From NCBI RefSeq assembly GCF_018130145.1, contig NZ_JAFCMB010000001.1:930001-994000 (forward strand): 64,000 nt of DNA. Reading direction: 5' to 3'. Shown piece after piece: positions 26,543 to 35,412 of the stretch; position 1 is the first letter of the stretch; every line of letters starts with the position of its first letter. The translations under genes were made by a program, and so were the position numbers. This stretch comes from Bradyrhizobium sp. AUGA SZCCT0176. GTDB lineage: Bacteria > Pseudomonadota > Alphaproteobacteria > Rhizobiales > Xanthobacteraceae. Under the pieces are notes generated by a model. The model was not told where the DNA came from. It worked only from the letters and a program-made list of their open reading frames with translations, and did no database searches.

Positions 26543-26827
26543 TTACGCAGCGTCGGCGCTGGTTTCGGTCGCGGCGGGCGCGCGGGGACGGCGCGTCAGC
26601 GGGAAGGCCTCGCTCTCATAGAGCGTGCGGATGCCGCTCTGGTCGAAGCGGGCTTCCTCGACCTGCAGATAGGCGCCGTTCAGCGAGTCCGCCGGCAGCT
26701 CCTCGATCGCGAAGCGAACCGCTTCGGCCGCGGTGCCAAAACGCCGATATGCAAAGCCGGCCCGCTTCTTCTTGCGGATCGCGGCAGGAAACAGTTCGGC
26801 AGCGGTATCGTAGCTGAATGGACGCAT
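26543..26827 (-). CDS. Conserved hypothetical protein, 94 aa
   Basis: Small soluble protein beginning MRPFSYDTAAELFPA, with KKKRAGFAYRRFGTAAEAVR and an Ala-rich acidic tail. No named family is recognised; related alphaproteobacteria carry similar short proteins, as I recall. ATG 26827 was chosen because GAGG lies 9 bases upstream. The longer frame to 27001 crosses a non-coding-looking stretch. It is followed by its own terminator, so it is monocistronic. Confidence 0.75.
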   Translation of the reverse strand: MRPFSYDTAAELFPAAIRKKKRAGFAYRRFGTAAEAVRFAIEELPADSLNGAYLQVEEARFDQSGIRTLYESEAFPLTRRPRAPAATETSADAA

Positions 26828-27062
26828 GGTTTGTGACCTCAATCTTTTTGGCTCGTTCGTCGAGCGAGTGGGGATTGGATGACGGTGGGCCGCTATCCCG
26901 GGCGGCGCGCCGTGCACGTCATTTCGACCCCCAATATAAGCCTGTTTGACAGAAATGCGACTCCTGATGCGCAGATCGGGGGTGATGCTGAATCCGCGCA
27001 TGGCTGGCTTTTGGTCCGTTTCGGACCGAAATAAGCCCTGTTATTTCAATGGGCTATGACGC

Positions 27063-27227
27063 CTAAAGTTTGCGCAGCAGGACCAGGATGAGCAGCACGA
27101 TCAGGATCACCCCGATAAGCCCCATGCCGGAATGGCCGAGACCATAGCCGTAGCCGCCAAAACGGCCGGAGAAGCCGCCCAAGAGGAAAATAATCAGGAT
27201 GATGATCAGTATCGTGCCAAGCGACAT
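27063..27227 (-). CDS. DUF3309 small membrane protein
   Basis: Protein of 54 aa with two hydrophobic helices around a Gly-rich turn: SLGTILIIILIIFLLGGFS, then GRFGGYGYGLGHSGMG, then LIGVILIVLLILVLLRKL. This is the DUF3309 pattern. A perfect AGGAGGT ribosome site lies 4 bases before ATG 27227. The function is unknown. It is transcribed on the minus strand, 234 bases after the 27461 gene with a palindromic repeat in between. Confidence 0.85.
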   Translation of the reverse strand: MSLGTILIIILIIFLLGGFSGRFGGYGYGLGHSGMGLIGVILIVLLILVLLRKL

Positions 27228-27331
27228 GGCGACCTCCTGAAAGCGTGGCCGGCGTCAGGTGAAAACGCCCCGCGGCCCGGAGCAAAGCATACTCCAGGCC
27301 GCGAGTCCTCGCTCCGCCGAAAGGGGGAATT

Positions 27332-27448
27332 GTCATTCCGGGGCGCATCGGAGATGCGAACCTCAGATGCGCAATTGCGCATCGGGGAATCTCGAGATCC
27401 CCGGTGCGCAATTGCGCACCTGAGGTCCGCTTCGCGCCCCGGGATGAC
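27332..27448. repeat. TGCGCAATTGCGCA repeat element, copy 1
   Basis: GTCATTCCGGGG and CCCCGGGATGAC form the outer arms. Inside are two TGCGCAATTGCGCA-type palindromes and a GAATCTCGAGATCCCC centre. Copies or fragments occur at 31178-31280 and 58056-58078. Confidence 0.8.
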
Positions 27449-27460
27449 GCGCTTAGCGCG

Positions 27461-27835
27461 TCATTTTTTGCTCTCGTCGATCGGCAGCACCTTCAGCGGC
27501 GTCGCATAGGGCTCGACGCGCAGCGAGTCCGAGGCGAGCAGGCCGATCTTGTGCAGCGGCGCCTGTTCGAGGTCGCCCGAGGCGGATTTGTGCACGGCGT
27601 ATCGCCAGACGCTCATCGAGCCCTTGGCCACCAGCATCTTGGCGATGCCGCCGGCGTTCTTGCCGTCCATCTGCGCCAGATCGTCCTCGGCGATGCCGAT
27701 GACGATTTCATCTTTCGCGGTAATGACCTTGAACAAGGAGACCTTGTCGGCGGCAAAAGCGGGCTGGATCACAACGCTCTCCATGATGAGGGTGGCTGCG
27801 CCGAGACCGAGCAGCAGACGTTTCGATATTTGCAT
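27461..27835 (-). CDS. Secreted hypothetical protein, 124 aa
   Basis: Exported protein with a Sec signal (MQISKRLLLGLGAATLIMES, cut near AFA-AD at residue 28). The mature part begins DKVSLFKVITAKDEIVIGI and is not recognised as a named family. ATG 27835 has GGAA 6 bases upstream. An in-frame extension up to 28051 was rejected, because its residues come from the palindromic repeat at 27971. Transcription may be insulated from msrB by the hairpin at 27889-27925. Confidence 0.78.
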   Translation of the reverse strand: MQISKRLLLGLGAATLIMESVVIQPAFAADKVSLFKVITAKDEIVIGIAEDDLAQMDGKNAGGIAKMLVAKGSMSVWRYAVHKSASGDLEQAPLHKIGLLASDSLRVEPYATPLKVLPIDESKK

Positions 27836-27888
27836 TGAACTTTCCTTGATTTGCGCGCCGGGCAAATCGGAGAAGCCCCCCTGAAAAT

Positions 27889-27925
27889 GAAAAACCCCGC
27901 GCGACCAGCTCTTGGTCGCACGGGG
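27889..27925 (-). terminator. Hairpin plus T-run, minus strand
   Basis: The minus strand reads CCCCGTGCGACCA, loop AGAGC(T), TGGTCGCGCGGGG then TTTTTC, a 12-of-13 pair stem. It lies after msrB and before the 27835 start, so it ends the msrAB transcript or acts as a leader attenuator. Confidence 0.75.
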
Positions 27926-27970
27926 TGGGAAATGAGTTCGAATGATTGGTGTGATTATTATCCATCCTGT

Positions 27971-28055
27971 CGTCATGGCCGGGCTTGTCCCGGCCATCCA
28001 CGTCTTATTGGCGGCACGAAGAACGTGGATGCCCGGGTCAAGCCCGGGCATGACG
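27971..28055. repeat. TGCCCGGG palindromic element after msrB
   Basis: CGTCATGGCCGGGCTTGTCC pairs with GGGTCAAGCCCGGGCATGACG, with an inner CCACGT/ACGTGG pair. It lies 25 bases after the msrB stop. Confidence 0.75.
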
Positions 28056-28079
28056 AGTGAGGGGCGACGGCGGCTGACG

Positions 28080-28484
28080 CTATTTCGGCTGCAGCTTCAG
28101 CGCGGCCGAATTGATGCAGTAGCGCAGGCCGGTCGGTCCCGGGCCGTCCTCGAAGACGTGGCCGAGATGGCCGTTGCATTTCGAGCACAAGACCTCGGTG
28201 CGGATCATGCCGTGGCTGATGTCGCGTTCCTCGTCGACATGGCCATCCGCGGCGGGTGTGGTGAAGCTCGGCCAGCCGCAGCCGGAATCGAACTTGGCGT
28301 CGGATTCGAACAGCGTCTGCCCGCAGCCGGCGCAGGTATAGGTGCCCTTGCGGTGCTCATGCTCGTATTCGCCGGAGAACGGCCGCTCGGTCGCCTTTTC
28401 GCGCAGCACCGCATACTGCATCGGCGTCAGCTCGCGGCGCCATTCGGCCTCGCTCTTCTCGACCTTGGTCTTGGTGTCGGACAT
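28080..28484 (-). CDS. msrB: Peptide-methionine (R)-S-oxide reductase
   Basis: Repair enzyme that reduces the R form of methionine sulfoxide in proteins, 134 aa. Two zinc CxxC pairs are visible (CAGC and CSKC), with GCGWPSF in the active site, HGMIRTEV and the catalytic Cys in RYCINSAAL. No signal peptide is present, so it should be cytoplasmic, unlike its operon partner. It follows msrA by 24 bases on the same strand and ends before a palindromic repeat. Confidence 0.96.
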   Translation of the reverse strand: MSDTKTKVEKSEAEWRRELTPMQYAVLREKATERPFSGEYEHEHRKGTYTCAGCGQTLFESDAKFDSGCGWPSFTTPAADGHVDEERDISHGMIRTEVLCSKCNGHLGHVFEDGPGPTGLRYCINSAALKLQPK

Positions 28485-28508
28485 GGAGTCTCCTTTGAAT
28501 TTGGTCCC

Positions 28509-29228
28509 TCAGTTGCTGGCCTTCGCACTGCTCACCAACGTCGGCTTGTCGAGGTAGTCGCTCGCAAAGATCTTCTTGAGGTTATGGACCTTCGGGATGT
28601 CGTTGAAGGCAATATAGGGCTGGTTCGGGTGCAGCGTCATGTAGTCCTGGTGATAGGCCTCCGCCGCGTAAAACGCCTCCAGCGCGCCGACCTTGGTCAC
28701 GATCGGCTTCTTGTAGACCTTGGCGGCGTTGAGCTGGGCGATATAGGCCTCCGCGACCTTTTTCTGCTCGTCGCTGGTGGTGAAGATCGCCGAGCGATAT
28801 TGCGTGCCGGTGTCCGGGCCCTGGCGGTTCAGCTGGGTTGGGTCGTGCACGACCGAGAAGAATATCTGCAGGATCTTGCCGTAGCTGATCTTGTTCGGGT
28901 CGTATTTGACCTCGACCACTTCCGCATGCGCAGTGGTTCCCATCGAGACCAGATTGTAGTCGGCGGTCGCCTTGGTGCCGCCGGCGTAACCGGACACGGC
29001 ATTGACCACGCCCGCGGTGTGCTGGAACACGCCCTGGACGCCCCAAAAGCAACCGCCGGCAAGGACCGCGGTCTGGAGGCCGCTGGCCGGCTGCACGTCG
29101 GCGGCGGGCGGGGGGATGATCACGGCTTCTTCCGCGGCGCGCGAGGGGGTGACGGCGAACGCGGCAATGGCGAGCGCGCCGATGGCGGCGGCGCACAGCG
29201 AAAGGCGGCTGGATCGGCGAGGGGACAT
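28509..29228 (-). CDS. msrA: Peptide-methionine (S)-S-oxide reductase, exported
   Basis: Repair enzyme for the S form of methionine sulfoxide, 239 aa. The catalytic motif GGCFWGVQGVF is at about residue 57. A signal sequence occupies residues 1-31 (LSLCAAAIGALAIAAFAV, ending SRA-AEE), which makes this a periplasmic MsrA. This is less common than the cytoplasmic form. The conserved YHQDYM is at the C-terminal side (AEAYHQDYMTLHP). It starts the msrA-msrB operon at ATG 29228. Confidence 0.95.
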   Translation of the reverse strand: MSPRRSSRLSLCAAAIGALAIAAFAVTPSRAAEEAVIIPPPAADVQPASGLQTAVLAGGCFWGVQGVFQHTAGVVNAVSGYAGGTKATADYNLVSMGTTAHAEVVEVKYDPNKISYGKILQIFFSVVHDPTQLNRQGPDTGTQYRSAIFTTSDEQKKVAEAYIAQLNAAKVYKKPIVTKVGALEAFYAAEAYHQDYMTLHPNQPYIAFNDIPKVHNLKKIFASDYLDKPTLVSSAKASN

Positions 29229-29470
29229 GGTTTCCTCTTGGGGCTGTTGGAAGGCAGTTTAGAGCGGGAGCCGCGTTTCGCAATCGGCGCAGCTTCCTCA
29301 GATACGCAGAGATACGGGCCTGGGCTCATTTTGTTACGGCCGGCGACACACGAGTTCGTGAATAAAACCGCGCCGGCGCAACACGTTAGGCGCGATGTTT
29401 GGCCACGCTTGACCGGACCTCGCACAGCTTCCCACAATGAACCGCCGGCAGCCTCCGGCGACCAAAATTC

Positions 29471-31168
29471 ATGCGCCGGAGCGTTTCACTGATGTTGCGC
29501 GCCTTCTTCCTGGTCATCGTCACCCTTGTCGCCGCCGGCCCCGCGCGGGCGGCGGGCGAAATCGACACCTGCCGGAACAAGGATGCGGAACCGGTCGCAA
29601 GGCTGGCCGCCTGCGATACCGTCATTGCCGACAACAAGATGCCTGCCAAGGCCAGGGCGGGCGCTTTCGGAGTTCGCGGCGATGCGCTGATCAAGAAGCG
29701 CGACTATGACGGCGCGATAACGGCCTTCAACGCGGCGATCGAACTCGTTCCCGATAACGCCGGATACATCAATTCGCGCGGCCTCGCCTATAGCAGCAAG
29801 GGCGACGACGAGCGGGCCCTGGCCGACTATGCGCAGAGCTCGAAACTGCAGCCGAATTTTTCCAGCCCCTACAACAACCGCGCCCTTATTTTCATGCGTC
29901 AGGGCGACCTGCAACGCGCCCTCACCGAACTCGATTCCGCCGTCAGGCTCGCGAACAACGACGGCAGCCGCTACAATCACCGCTTCAACCGGGGACGCGT
30001 GCAGACCTACCGCAAGCAATACGACGCGGCGCTCGCCGATTTCGCCGAGGCGAAAAAGATCAATCCCGACGCCCCGCAGGTCACGGCCTACCGTTGCATC
30101 ACCTACACCGAGATCAGGAAGTTCGACGAAGCGATCGCGGATTGCAACGTGGCGTTGGCCCACACGCCGAATTCGGTCTATGCGATGACCAGCCGCGGCA
30201 ATGTCCATCTGGCGAAGGGCGATCTCGACGCCGCGCTGAAGGACTACAACGAGGCGCTCAAGATCAACCCGAACAATATCCGCGCCCGTGCCAACCGCGG
30301 CAAAGTGTTCGAAAAGCGCGGCGACGTCGTGGGTGCGCGCAGCGAATACCGTTCGGCGAGCGCGGCCCTGACCAAGTTCGATGATATCGATGCGGCTATT
30401 GCCCGCCGCTTCGCCAAGGAGCGCCTGGCGGCGCTGACGACCGCAGCCCCCGCGTCATCAGGTCCGCGCAAGGTCGCCTTGATTGTCGGCAACAGCGCCT
30501 ACAAGAACGTGCAGCCGCTCGCCAATCCGGCGCGCGACGCCAAATTGATCGCGTCCACGCTTCGCGAGCTCGGCTTTGCGACCGTCACGCTGGCGCCGGA
30601 CCTCACCCGCGACAAGTTTTTCGCTGCCCTGCACGAGTTCGGCACGCAAGCCGAGAAGGCCGATTGGGCGGTGGTCTATTATGCCGGTCACGGCATGGAG
30701 ATCGGCGGCGTCAACTATCTGATCCCGACCGACGCCAAGCTCGCCGCCGACCGCGATGCGGAGACGCAGGCGGTGGCGCTCGAGCAATTGATCGCCGCGG
30801 TTTCCGGCGCGCGCAAGCTGCGGCTGGTGATACTCGATGCCTGCCGCGACAATCCGTTCGAAAAGAACATGCAGCGGACCATTGCGCTGAAGCTGGTCAA
30901 CAAGGGCTTTTCCAACATCGAGCCGGAGGCCGGCTTCATGGTGGTCTACGCCGCCAAGCACGGCGAGACGGCGCTCGATGGCGATTCCGTCAACAGCCCG
31001 TTCGCAACCGTGCTGGCGCGTGAACTCAAGACGCCTAAGGTCGAGGTACGGAAACTGTTCGATATTGTCCGCGACGACGTCTGGAAGATGACCAAGCGCG
31101 CGCAACAGCCGTTCACCTACGGCTCGCCGCCGGGAAGGGAGGATTTTTATTTTGTCGCGGAGAAGTGA
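29471..31168 (+). CDS. Secreted TPR protein with caspase-like (peptidase C14) domain
   Basis: Exported protein of 565 aa. A signal sequence (about residues 1-27: LRAFFLVIVTLVAAGPARA) precedes six or so TPR repeats (residues 60-300, for example GDLDAALKDYNEALKINPNN) and a caspase/metacaspase domain (330-560). The catalytic dyad is His407 in VVYYAGHGMEIGG and Cys458 in LVILDACRDNPF. The start is taken as ATG 29471; ATG 29492 is a close alternative. Proteases of this type cut after Arg, Lys or Asp. TPRs suggest a partner. It stands alone between msrA and a convergent helicase gene. Confidence 0.9.
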   Translation: MRRSVSLMLRAFFLVIVTLVAAGPARAAGEIDTCRNKDAEPVARLAACDTVIADNKMPAKARAGAFGVRGDALIKKRDYDGAITAFNAAIELVPDNAGYINSRGLAYSSKGDDERALADYAQSSKLQPNFSSPYNNRALIFMRQGDLQRALTELDSAVRLANNDGSRYNHRFNRGRVQTYRKQYDAALADFAEAKKINPDAPQVTAYRCITYTEIRKFDEAIADCNVALAHTPNSVYAMTSRGNVHLAKGDLDAALKDYNEALKINPNNIRARANRGKVFEKRGDVVGARSEYRSASAALTKFDDIDAAIARRFAKERLAALTTAAPASSGPRKVALIVGNSAYKNVQPLANPARDAKLIASTLRELGFATVTLAPDLTRDKFFAALHEFGTQAEKADWAVVYYAGHGMEIGGVNYLIPTDAKLAADRDAETQAVALEQLIAAVSGARKLRLVILDACRDNPFEKNMQRTIALKLVNKGFSNIEPEAGFMVVYAAKHGETALDGDSVNSPFATVLARELKTPKVEVRKLFDIVRDDVWKMTKRAQQPFTYGSPPGREDFYFVAEK

Positions 31169-31177
31169 CGCCCTGGC

Positions 31178-31280
31178 GTCATTCCGGGATGGTGCGCTAG
31201 CACCAGACCCGGAATCTCGAGATTCCCCGATGCGCAATTGCGCATCTGAGGTTCGATGCTTCGCATCGCCCCGGAATGAC
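31178..31280. repeat. TGCGCAATTGCGCA repeat element, copy 2
   Basis: GTCATTCCGGG and CCCGGAATGAC arms enclose GAATCTCGAGATTCC and TGCGCAATTGCGCA palindromes. It fills the gap between the convergent caspase and helicase genes. Confidence 0.8.
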
Positions 31281-31287
31281 CGTTTCC

Positions 31288-32397
31288 CTACACCACCACG
31301 CTCAGCCGCTTCGCGGCGCGCGTGATGCCGGTGTAGAGCCAGCGCGCGCGGCTGTCCTGGAACGCAAAACTTTCGTCGAACAGCACCACGTCGTCCCATT
31401 GCGAGCCTTGCGACTTGTGCACGGTCAGCACATAGCCATAGTCGAACTCGTCATAGGGCTTGCGCTGCTCCCACGGGATGGTCTCGATGGCGCCGCCAAA
31501 GCAATCGCCGCGCACCGAGACCTTGGTCACCTTGTGGCCGAAATCCTCATCGGGCGACAGCCGCATGGTGATGATCTTCGATTTCGACTGCGCGCGCGAC
31601 TTGACCCGCCACAGGCCGCCGTTGAACAGGCCCTTCTTGCGGTTGTTGCGCAGGCAGACCAGCTTGTCGCCAGCGACCGGCAAGGGATCCTCGATGTTCT
31701 GTTTCTGCCGCACCCGCATGTTGTAGGCGCGGCGCGTGTTGTTGCGCCCGACCAGTACCTGATCGGCCTTCATCACCCGGTCCGGGTCGAGTTCGTTGCG
31801 CGACACCACCTCGCTCTCGCCATGGCGGCCGATCTCGAGTTCGCGGCCCTCGCGGATATCCATCGACATCCGCACGATCGGATCGTCCTGGGCCTGGCGA
31901 TGCACCTCGGTCAGCATCGCGTCGGGCTCGCAATCGGTGAAGAACCCGCCGCCCTGAATCGGCGGCAGCTGCGCGGGATCGCCGAGCACCAGCAACGGAC
32001 AGTCGAACGACATCAGATCGCGGCCGAGCTCGGCGTCCACCATCGAGCATTCGTCGATCACGATCAATTTGGCCTTCGAGGCCGGCGCGTCGTCCCACAG
32101 TTCAAAACTCGGCTGCTCGACGCCGGATTCGCGCGCGCGGTAGATCAGCGAATGGATCGTGGAGGCGTTGTCGCAGCCCTTGTTGCGCATCACCAGCGCG
32201 GCCTTGCCGGTGAAGGCCGCGAATTTCACCTCGCCGTCGACGCCGTCGGCGATGTGCCGCGCCAGCGTGGTCTTGCCGGTTCCGGCATAGCCGAACAGCC
32301 GGAATACCGGCGGCGTGCCGTTCTTGCCGGGCTTTGCCTTCATCCAGTCGGCAACGGCCTTCAGCGCGGAATCCTGATGCGGCGTAAACGTGGTCAT
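31288..32397 (-). CDS. Compact SF1B ATP-dependent helicase (RecD2/Dda-like)
   Basis: DNA helicase of 369 aa. Motif I is GYAGTGKTTLARH, motif II is LIVIDECSMVD, motif III LVLGDPAQLPP, and motifs V-VI are LTVHKSQGSQWDD and WLYTGITRAAKRL. RecD of RecBCD is over 600 aa and RecD2 over 700, so this is a minimal core, closest in size to phage T4 Dda. No partner nuclease genes are nearby. ATG 32397 is the first in-frame start. It likely acts alone in fork repair or recombination, but that is inference. Confidence 0.88.
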   Translation of the reverse strand: MTTFTPHQDSALKAVADWMKAKPGKNGTPPVFRLFGYAGTGKTTLARHIADGVDGEVKFAAFTGKAALVMRNKGCDNASTIHSLIYRARESGVEQPSFELWDDAPASKAKLIVIDECSMVDAELGRDLMSFDCPLLVLGDPAQLPPIQGGGFFTDCEPDAMLTEVHRQAQDDPIVRMSMDIREGRELEIGRHGESEVVSRNELDPDRVMKADQVLVGRNNTRRAYNMRVRQKQNIEDPLPVAGDKLVCLRNNRKKGLFNGGLWRVKSRAQSKSKIITMRLSPDEDFGHKVTKVSVRGDCFGGAIETIPWEQRKPYDEFDYGYVLTVHKSQGSQWDDVVLFDESFAFQDSRARWLYTGITRAAKRLSVVV

Positions 32398-32581
32398 TTG
32401 GTCTCGGCGGAGGGGCGAGCGGGCCGTGATCGGCCGCGACTCAGGCAGACCCTCAAGCTAACCATTCGCGCGTTCCATGCAAGCCGGCTTCCGCGGCGCG
32501 GAATTGGAGTTTCACGGCCGAGGCTAGACTTGCTCCCTGCCGCGAATACACTGCAACAAAACAACAATCGGGAGCGACGTC

Positions 32582-33793
32582 ATGAAGTTCGGCATCTTTT
32601 ATGAGCTGCAACTGCCGCGCCCGTGGGAAGAGGGCGATGAGCTGCGGCTCTACCAGAATGCCCTGACGCAGCTCGAGACCGCCGACCGGCTCGGCTACGA
32701 CCACGCCTGGGTCGTGGAGCACCATTTCCTGGAAGAATATTCGCATTCGCCGTCGCCGGAATCGTTCCTCGCCGCCGCCTCCCAGCGCACCAAAAGAATC
32801 CGGCTCGGCCACGGCATTTTCCAGCTCACCACCAACCATCCCGCCCGCGTCGCCGAACGCGTCGCGGTGCTCGATCTGCTCAGCAACGGCCGCTGCGAAT
32901 TCGGCATGGGCGAGAGCGCCTCGATCACCGAACTGACGCCGTTCGGCCGCGACATGGAAACCAAGCGCGAGGTGTTCGAGGAAGCGGTGCAGGCGATCTT
33001 TCCGATGTTCACCAAAGTCGGCACCGAGCATCACGGCAAATATTTCGACATCCCCTTGCGTAACGTGGTGCCGAAGCCGGTACAGAAGCCGCATCCGCCA
33101 CTGTGGATGGCGTGCTCGCAATTGCAGACCATCGAACGCGCCGGCGAGAACGGCTTTGGCGCGCTGGGCTTTCAGTTCGTCAGCGCGGAAGCGGCGCACG
33201 CCTGGGTGCACGCCTATTACAACGCGATCACCAAGCGGCTGAAGAAACTCGCCGACTACGAGATCAACCCGAACATGGCGCTGGTGTCATTCTTCATGTG
33301 CGCCAAGACCGACGAGGAGGCGCGGGCGCGCGCCGATGGCGCGACCTTCTTCCAGTTCGCGCTGCGCTATTACGGCGCGTCGCAGAACCGGCAGCGCCCC
33401 GATCCCGGCACCGTCAACATGTGGGACGAATACAACAAGTGGAAGCGCGAAAATCCGGAGGCGCAGGAGGCCGCCCTTCGCGGCGGCCTGATCGGCTCGC
33501 CGGAAACCATCCGCAAGAAGTTGCGGCGGTTTCGTTCCTCGCACATCGACCAGGTGATCCTGCTCAACCAGGCCGGCAAGAACAGCCATGAGCACATCTG
33601 CGATTCGCTGGAATTGTTCGCCAGGGAAGTGATGCCGGAATTCCAGCACGATCCCGAGCACGAAGCCTGGAAGGCCGGCGTGATGGGCGGCGCGATCCAG
33701 CTCGAGGAAATCGACACCGAGGCGTTCAGGGATCGCTACGGCAAGCTGGCGGTCAGCGTCGCGCCGACGCCGAAAGTTGCGGCGGCGGGATAA
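32582..33793 (+). CDS. LLM-class flavin-dependent oxidoreductase (luciferase-like)
   Basis: Cytoplasmic FMN-dependent monooxygenase-fold enzyme of 403 aa. It begins MKFGIFYELQLPRPW and has WVVEHHFLEEYSHSPSPE, LLSNGRCEFGMGES and the C-terminal LIGSPETIRKKLRRF, all typical of the bacterial luciferase-like family. ATG 32582 has GGGAG 8 bases upstream. It is a single gene between the helicase and a small hypothetical, and it has no flavin reductase beside it. Substrate unknown. Confidence 0.9.
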   Translation: MKFGIFYELQLPRPWEEGDELRLYQNALTQLETADRLGYDHAWVVEHHFLEEYSHSPSPESFLAAASQRTKRIRLGHGIFQLTTNHPARVAERVAVLDLLSNGRCEFGMGESASITELTPFGRDMETKREVFEEAVQAIFPMFTKVGTEHHGKYFDIPLRNVVPKPVQKPHPPLWMACSQLQTIERAGENGFGALGFQFVSAEAAHAWVHAYYNAITKRLKKLADYEINPNMALVSFFMCAKTDEEARARADGATFFQFALRYYGASQNRQRPDPGTVNMWDEYNKWKRENPEAQEAALRGGLIGSPETIRKKLRRFRSSHIDQVILLNQAGKNSHEHICDSLELFAREVMPEFQHDPEHEAWKAGVMGGAIQLEEIDTEAFRDRYGKLAVSVAPTPKVAAAG

Positions 33794-33820
33794 CCGGCAG
33801 GTCTTGCGAAGGTGTCTCGA

Positions 33821-34063
33821 TCAGGAGGCGTCGAACAGCGCGATAGCCCGTTCCTTGACAGCTCCGCCGCTGCCATCCTCGCGCGCGATCAGGACGTAGT
33901 CCGTGCACGGCACTCCCGATTTTGCGGTGGTCAAGCGCCTGTGGACTTTCGCGCCGTGAACAATATTGAAGTACAGCGCCGCGCATTCATCCTCCAGCTG
34001 TCGGAAGCATGAGAGCTCTTCGCGCGCGCCGGCGAGATGCCGGATGGTGTAATGCGGGATCAT
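33821..34063 (-). CDS. Hypothetical protein, 80 aa
   Basis: Small protein beginning MIPHYTIRHLAGAREELSCF, with AALYFNIVHGAKVHRRLTTA and an end KERAIALFDAS. No family is recognised. Base composition is lower in GC than its neighbours. ATG 34063 has no strong ribosome site. It is convergent with the luciferase-like gene. Confidence 0.5.
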   Translation of the reverse strand: MIPHYTIRHLAGAREELSCFRQLEDECAALYFNIVHGAKVHRRLTTAKSGVPCTDYVLIAREDGSGGAVKERAIALFDAS

Positions 34064-34120
34064 GTCTGATGCGGCCCAGTACGTTTCGTTGAGTAGCCAT
34101 CCGCCGGAAAGTTCAGAATT

Positions 34121-34216
34121 CTAGTGAAATCCCCAGACGATCATGGCCAGCAGTGCCGCTTGGCAGATGATCGCTGCCGCCATTTTGATTGGATAGATCG
34201 TGCTGCGTTGAATCAT
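34121..34216 (-). CDS. Putative 31-aa single-pass membrane peptide
   Basis: ATG 34216 has an AGG 7 bases upstream. The peptide is MIQRSTIYPIKMAAAII then CQAALLAMIVWGFH, one TM helix. It may be a real small protein, but nothing beyond hydrophobicity and the ribosome site supports it. Confidence 0.4.
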   Translation of the reverse strand: MIQRSTIYPIKMAAAIICQAALLAMIVWGFH

Positions 34217-34428
34217 CGGTGACCTTTGCGCTCGCTCGCGTGGCCGTGACGAGTCATCTCGAACGAGGTCGATTATTCCCTCGGGGCGTTGCTTTTTGAA
34301 TTCCAAAGCTACGCAGGTTCCCCGCACAACATTCTCCGGATGCAGCCAACCACAGAAGAAACTTCAACGGCCGAGGCCAGGGGGCGGCACCGGATGCCGA
34401 CCCTTGTCCGTTTCATCTGAGTGGTGAG

Positions 34429-35412
34429 TTAGTTCGATCCGGCGGCCGCCGCCGTAAAGCTGCGATCGACGGCCTTGCTGACATCGAGCGTCTTGGAGAG
34501 GATGCCGTAGCGTGTGGCGCGGTCGGATGCCGCCTGAACTTCCTTGACGATACCGGTATCGATCACGATCGGGCTGGTTTTTTGCGCGGTGTAGGCGCTG
34601 AGCAGCACGTCTTCCGGCAGCTTGGTCAGCTCGGACGTGTTCCTGGCATATTCGGGCAGATGATCCAGCGACCACAGCCGCGCCTTGTTGAGCCGCTGCA
34701 CGAGATCCTGCACCGCCGCGCGCTTGGTGGCGATGGCGGAATCGGATGCCACGATGAAGGTGATGGTGGGCGTCAGGCCTTCGCCGTTGGCGACGACGCG
34801 GGCCTTATCCTTCAGCGTCGCGTAGGAGACGTAGGGCTCCCACACCGCCCATCCGTCGATCGAGCCGGCGACCAGCGCGATCTTGGCATCGACTGGACCC
34901 AGCGGCGCGAAGGTCGCGTCGTCGACCTTGTAGCCGGCTTTCTCCAGCGTCGCGTCGATCAGGAACTGGCCCCAGCCGCCGCGCGTTCCGGCCAACCGCT
35001 TGCCTTTCAAATCCGCCGCCGTCTTGATCGGCGAATCCTGCCGGACCAGGATCGCCTGGGTGCGGGCATCGGAGCGCGTACCGCCAATCGCCCTGATCGG
35101 TGCACCGGTGGCATAGACGGTGAGAAACGACAGATCGCCGGTGTAGCCGACATCGAGCGCGCCGGCATTCAACGCTTCGAGAATAGGCGCCGCGGCAGGA
35201 AATTCCGACCATTCGATCTTGTAGGGAAGATCCCTCGCCAATCCCGCGATTTCGAGCAGCGAACGGTTGCCGCCCTTCTGGTCGCCGACGCGCAGCGTCA
35301 CGGTGTCCGCTGCCATGGCCGAAGCTGTTATCGCCAGCCCCAGCGCCGCGCCGACCAGCGTGGCGCCAAATTTACGGATGCGTGAGCGCGTTGTTGATTC
35401 GAGTTTGTTCAT
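34429..35412 (-). CDS. Aliphatic-sulfonate-type ABC binding protein (paralogue 1 of 6)
   Basis: Periplasmic SsuA-like binding protein of 327 aa. The Sec signal is about residues 1-34 (FGATLVGAALGLAITASAMA). The mature protein begins TVTLRVGDQKGGNRSLLEIA and has YKIEWSEFPAAAPILEALNAG. It shares the rare DQKG and EFPAAAP features with the protein at 41122-42063, so these two form a pair. ATG 35412 was chosen; GGAAAG lies about 10 bases upstream. It is divergent from the operon starting at 35900, with 487 bases between. Confidence 0.88.
   Translation of the reverse strand: MNKLESTTRSRIRKFGATLVGAALGLAITASAMAADTVTLRVGDQKGGNRSLLEIAGLARDLPYKIEWSEFPAAAPILEALNAGALDVGYTGDLSFLTVYATGAPIRAIGGTRSDARTQAILVRQDSPIKTAADLKGKRLAGTRGGWGQFLIDATLEKAGYKVDDATFAPLGPVDAKIALVAGSIDGWAVWEPYVSYATLKDKARVVANGEGLTPTITFIVASDSAIATKRAAVQDLVQRLNKARLWSLDHLPEYARNTSELTKLPEDVLLSAYTAQKTSPIVIDTGIVKEVQAASDRATRYGILSKTLDVSKAVDRSFTAAAAGSN

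Noticed and set aside
27836..28051. N-terminal extension of the secreted protein at 27461-27835
   Set aside because: The extension translates the palindromic repeat at 27971-28055 and would bury a clear signal peptide inside the protein.
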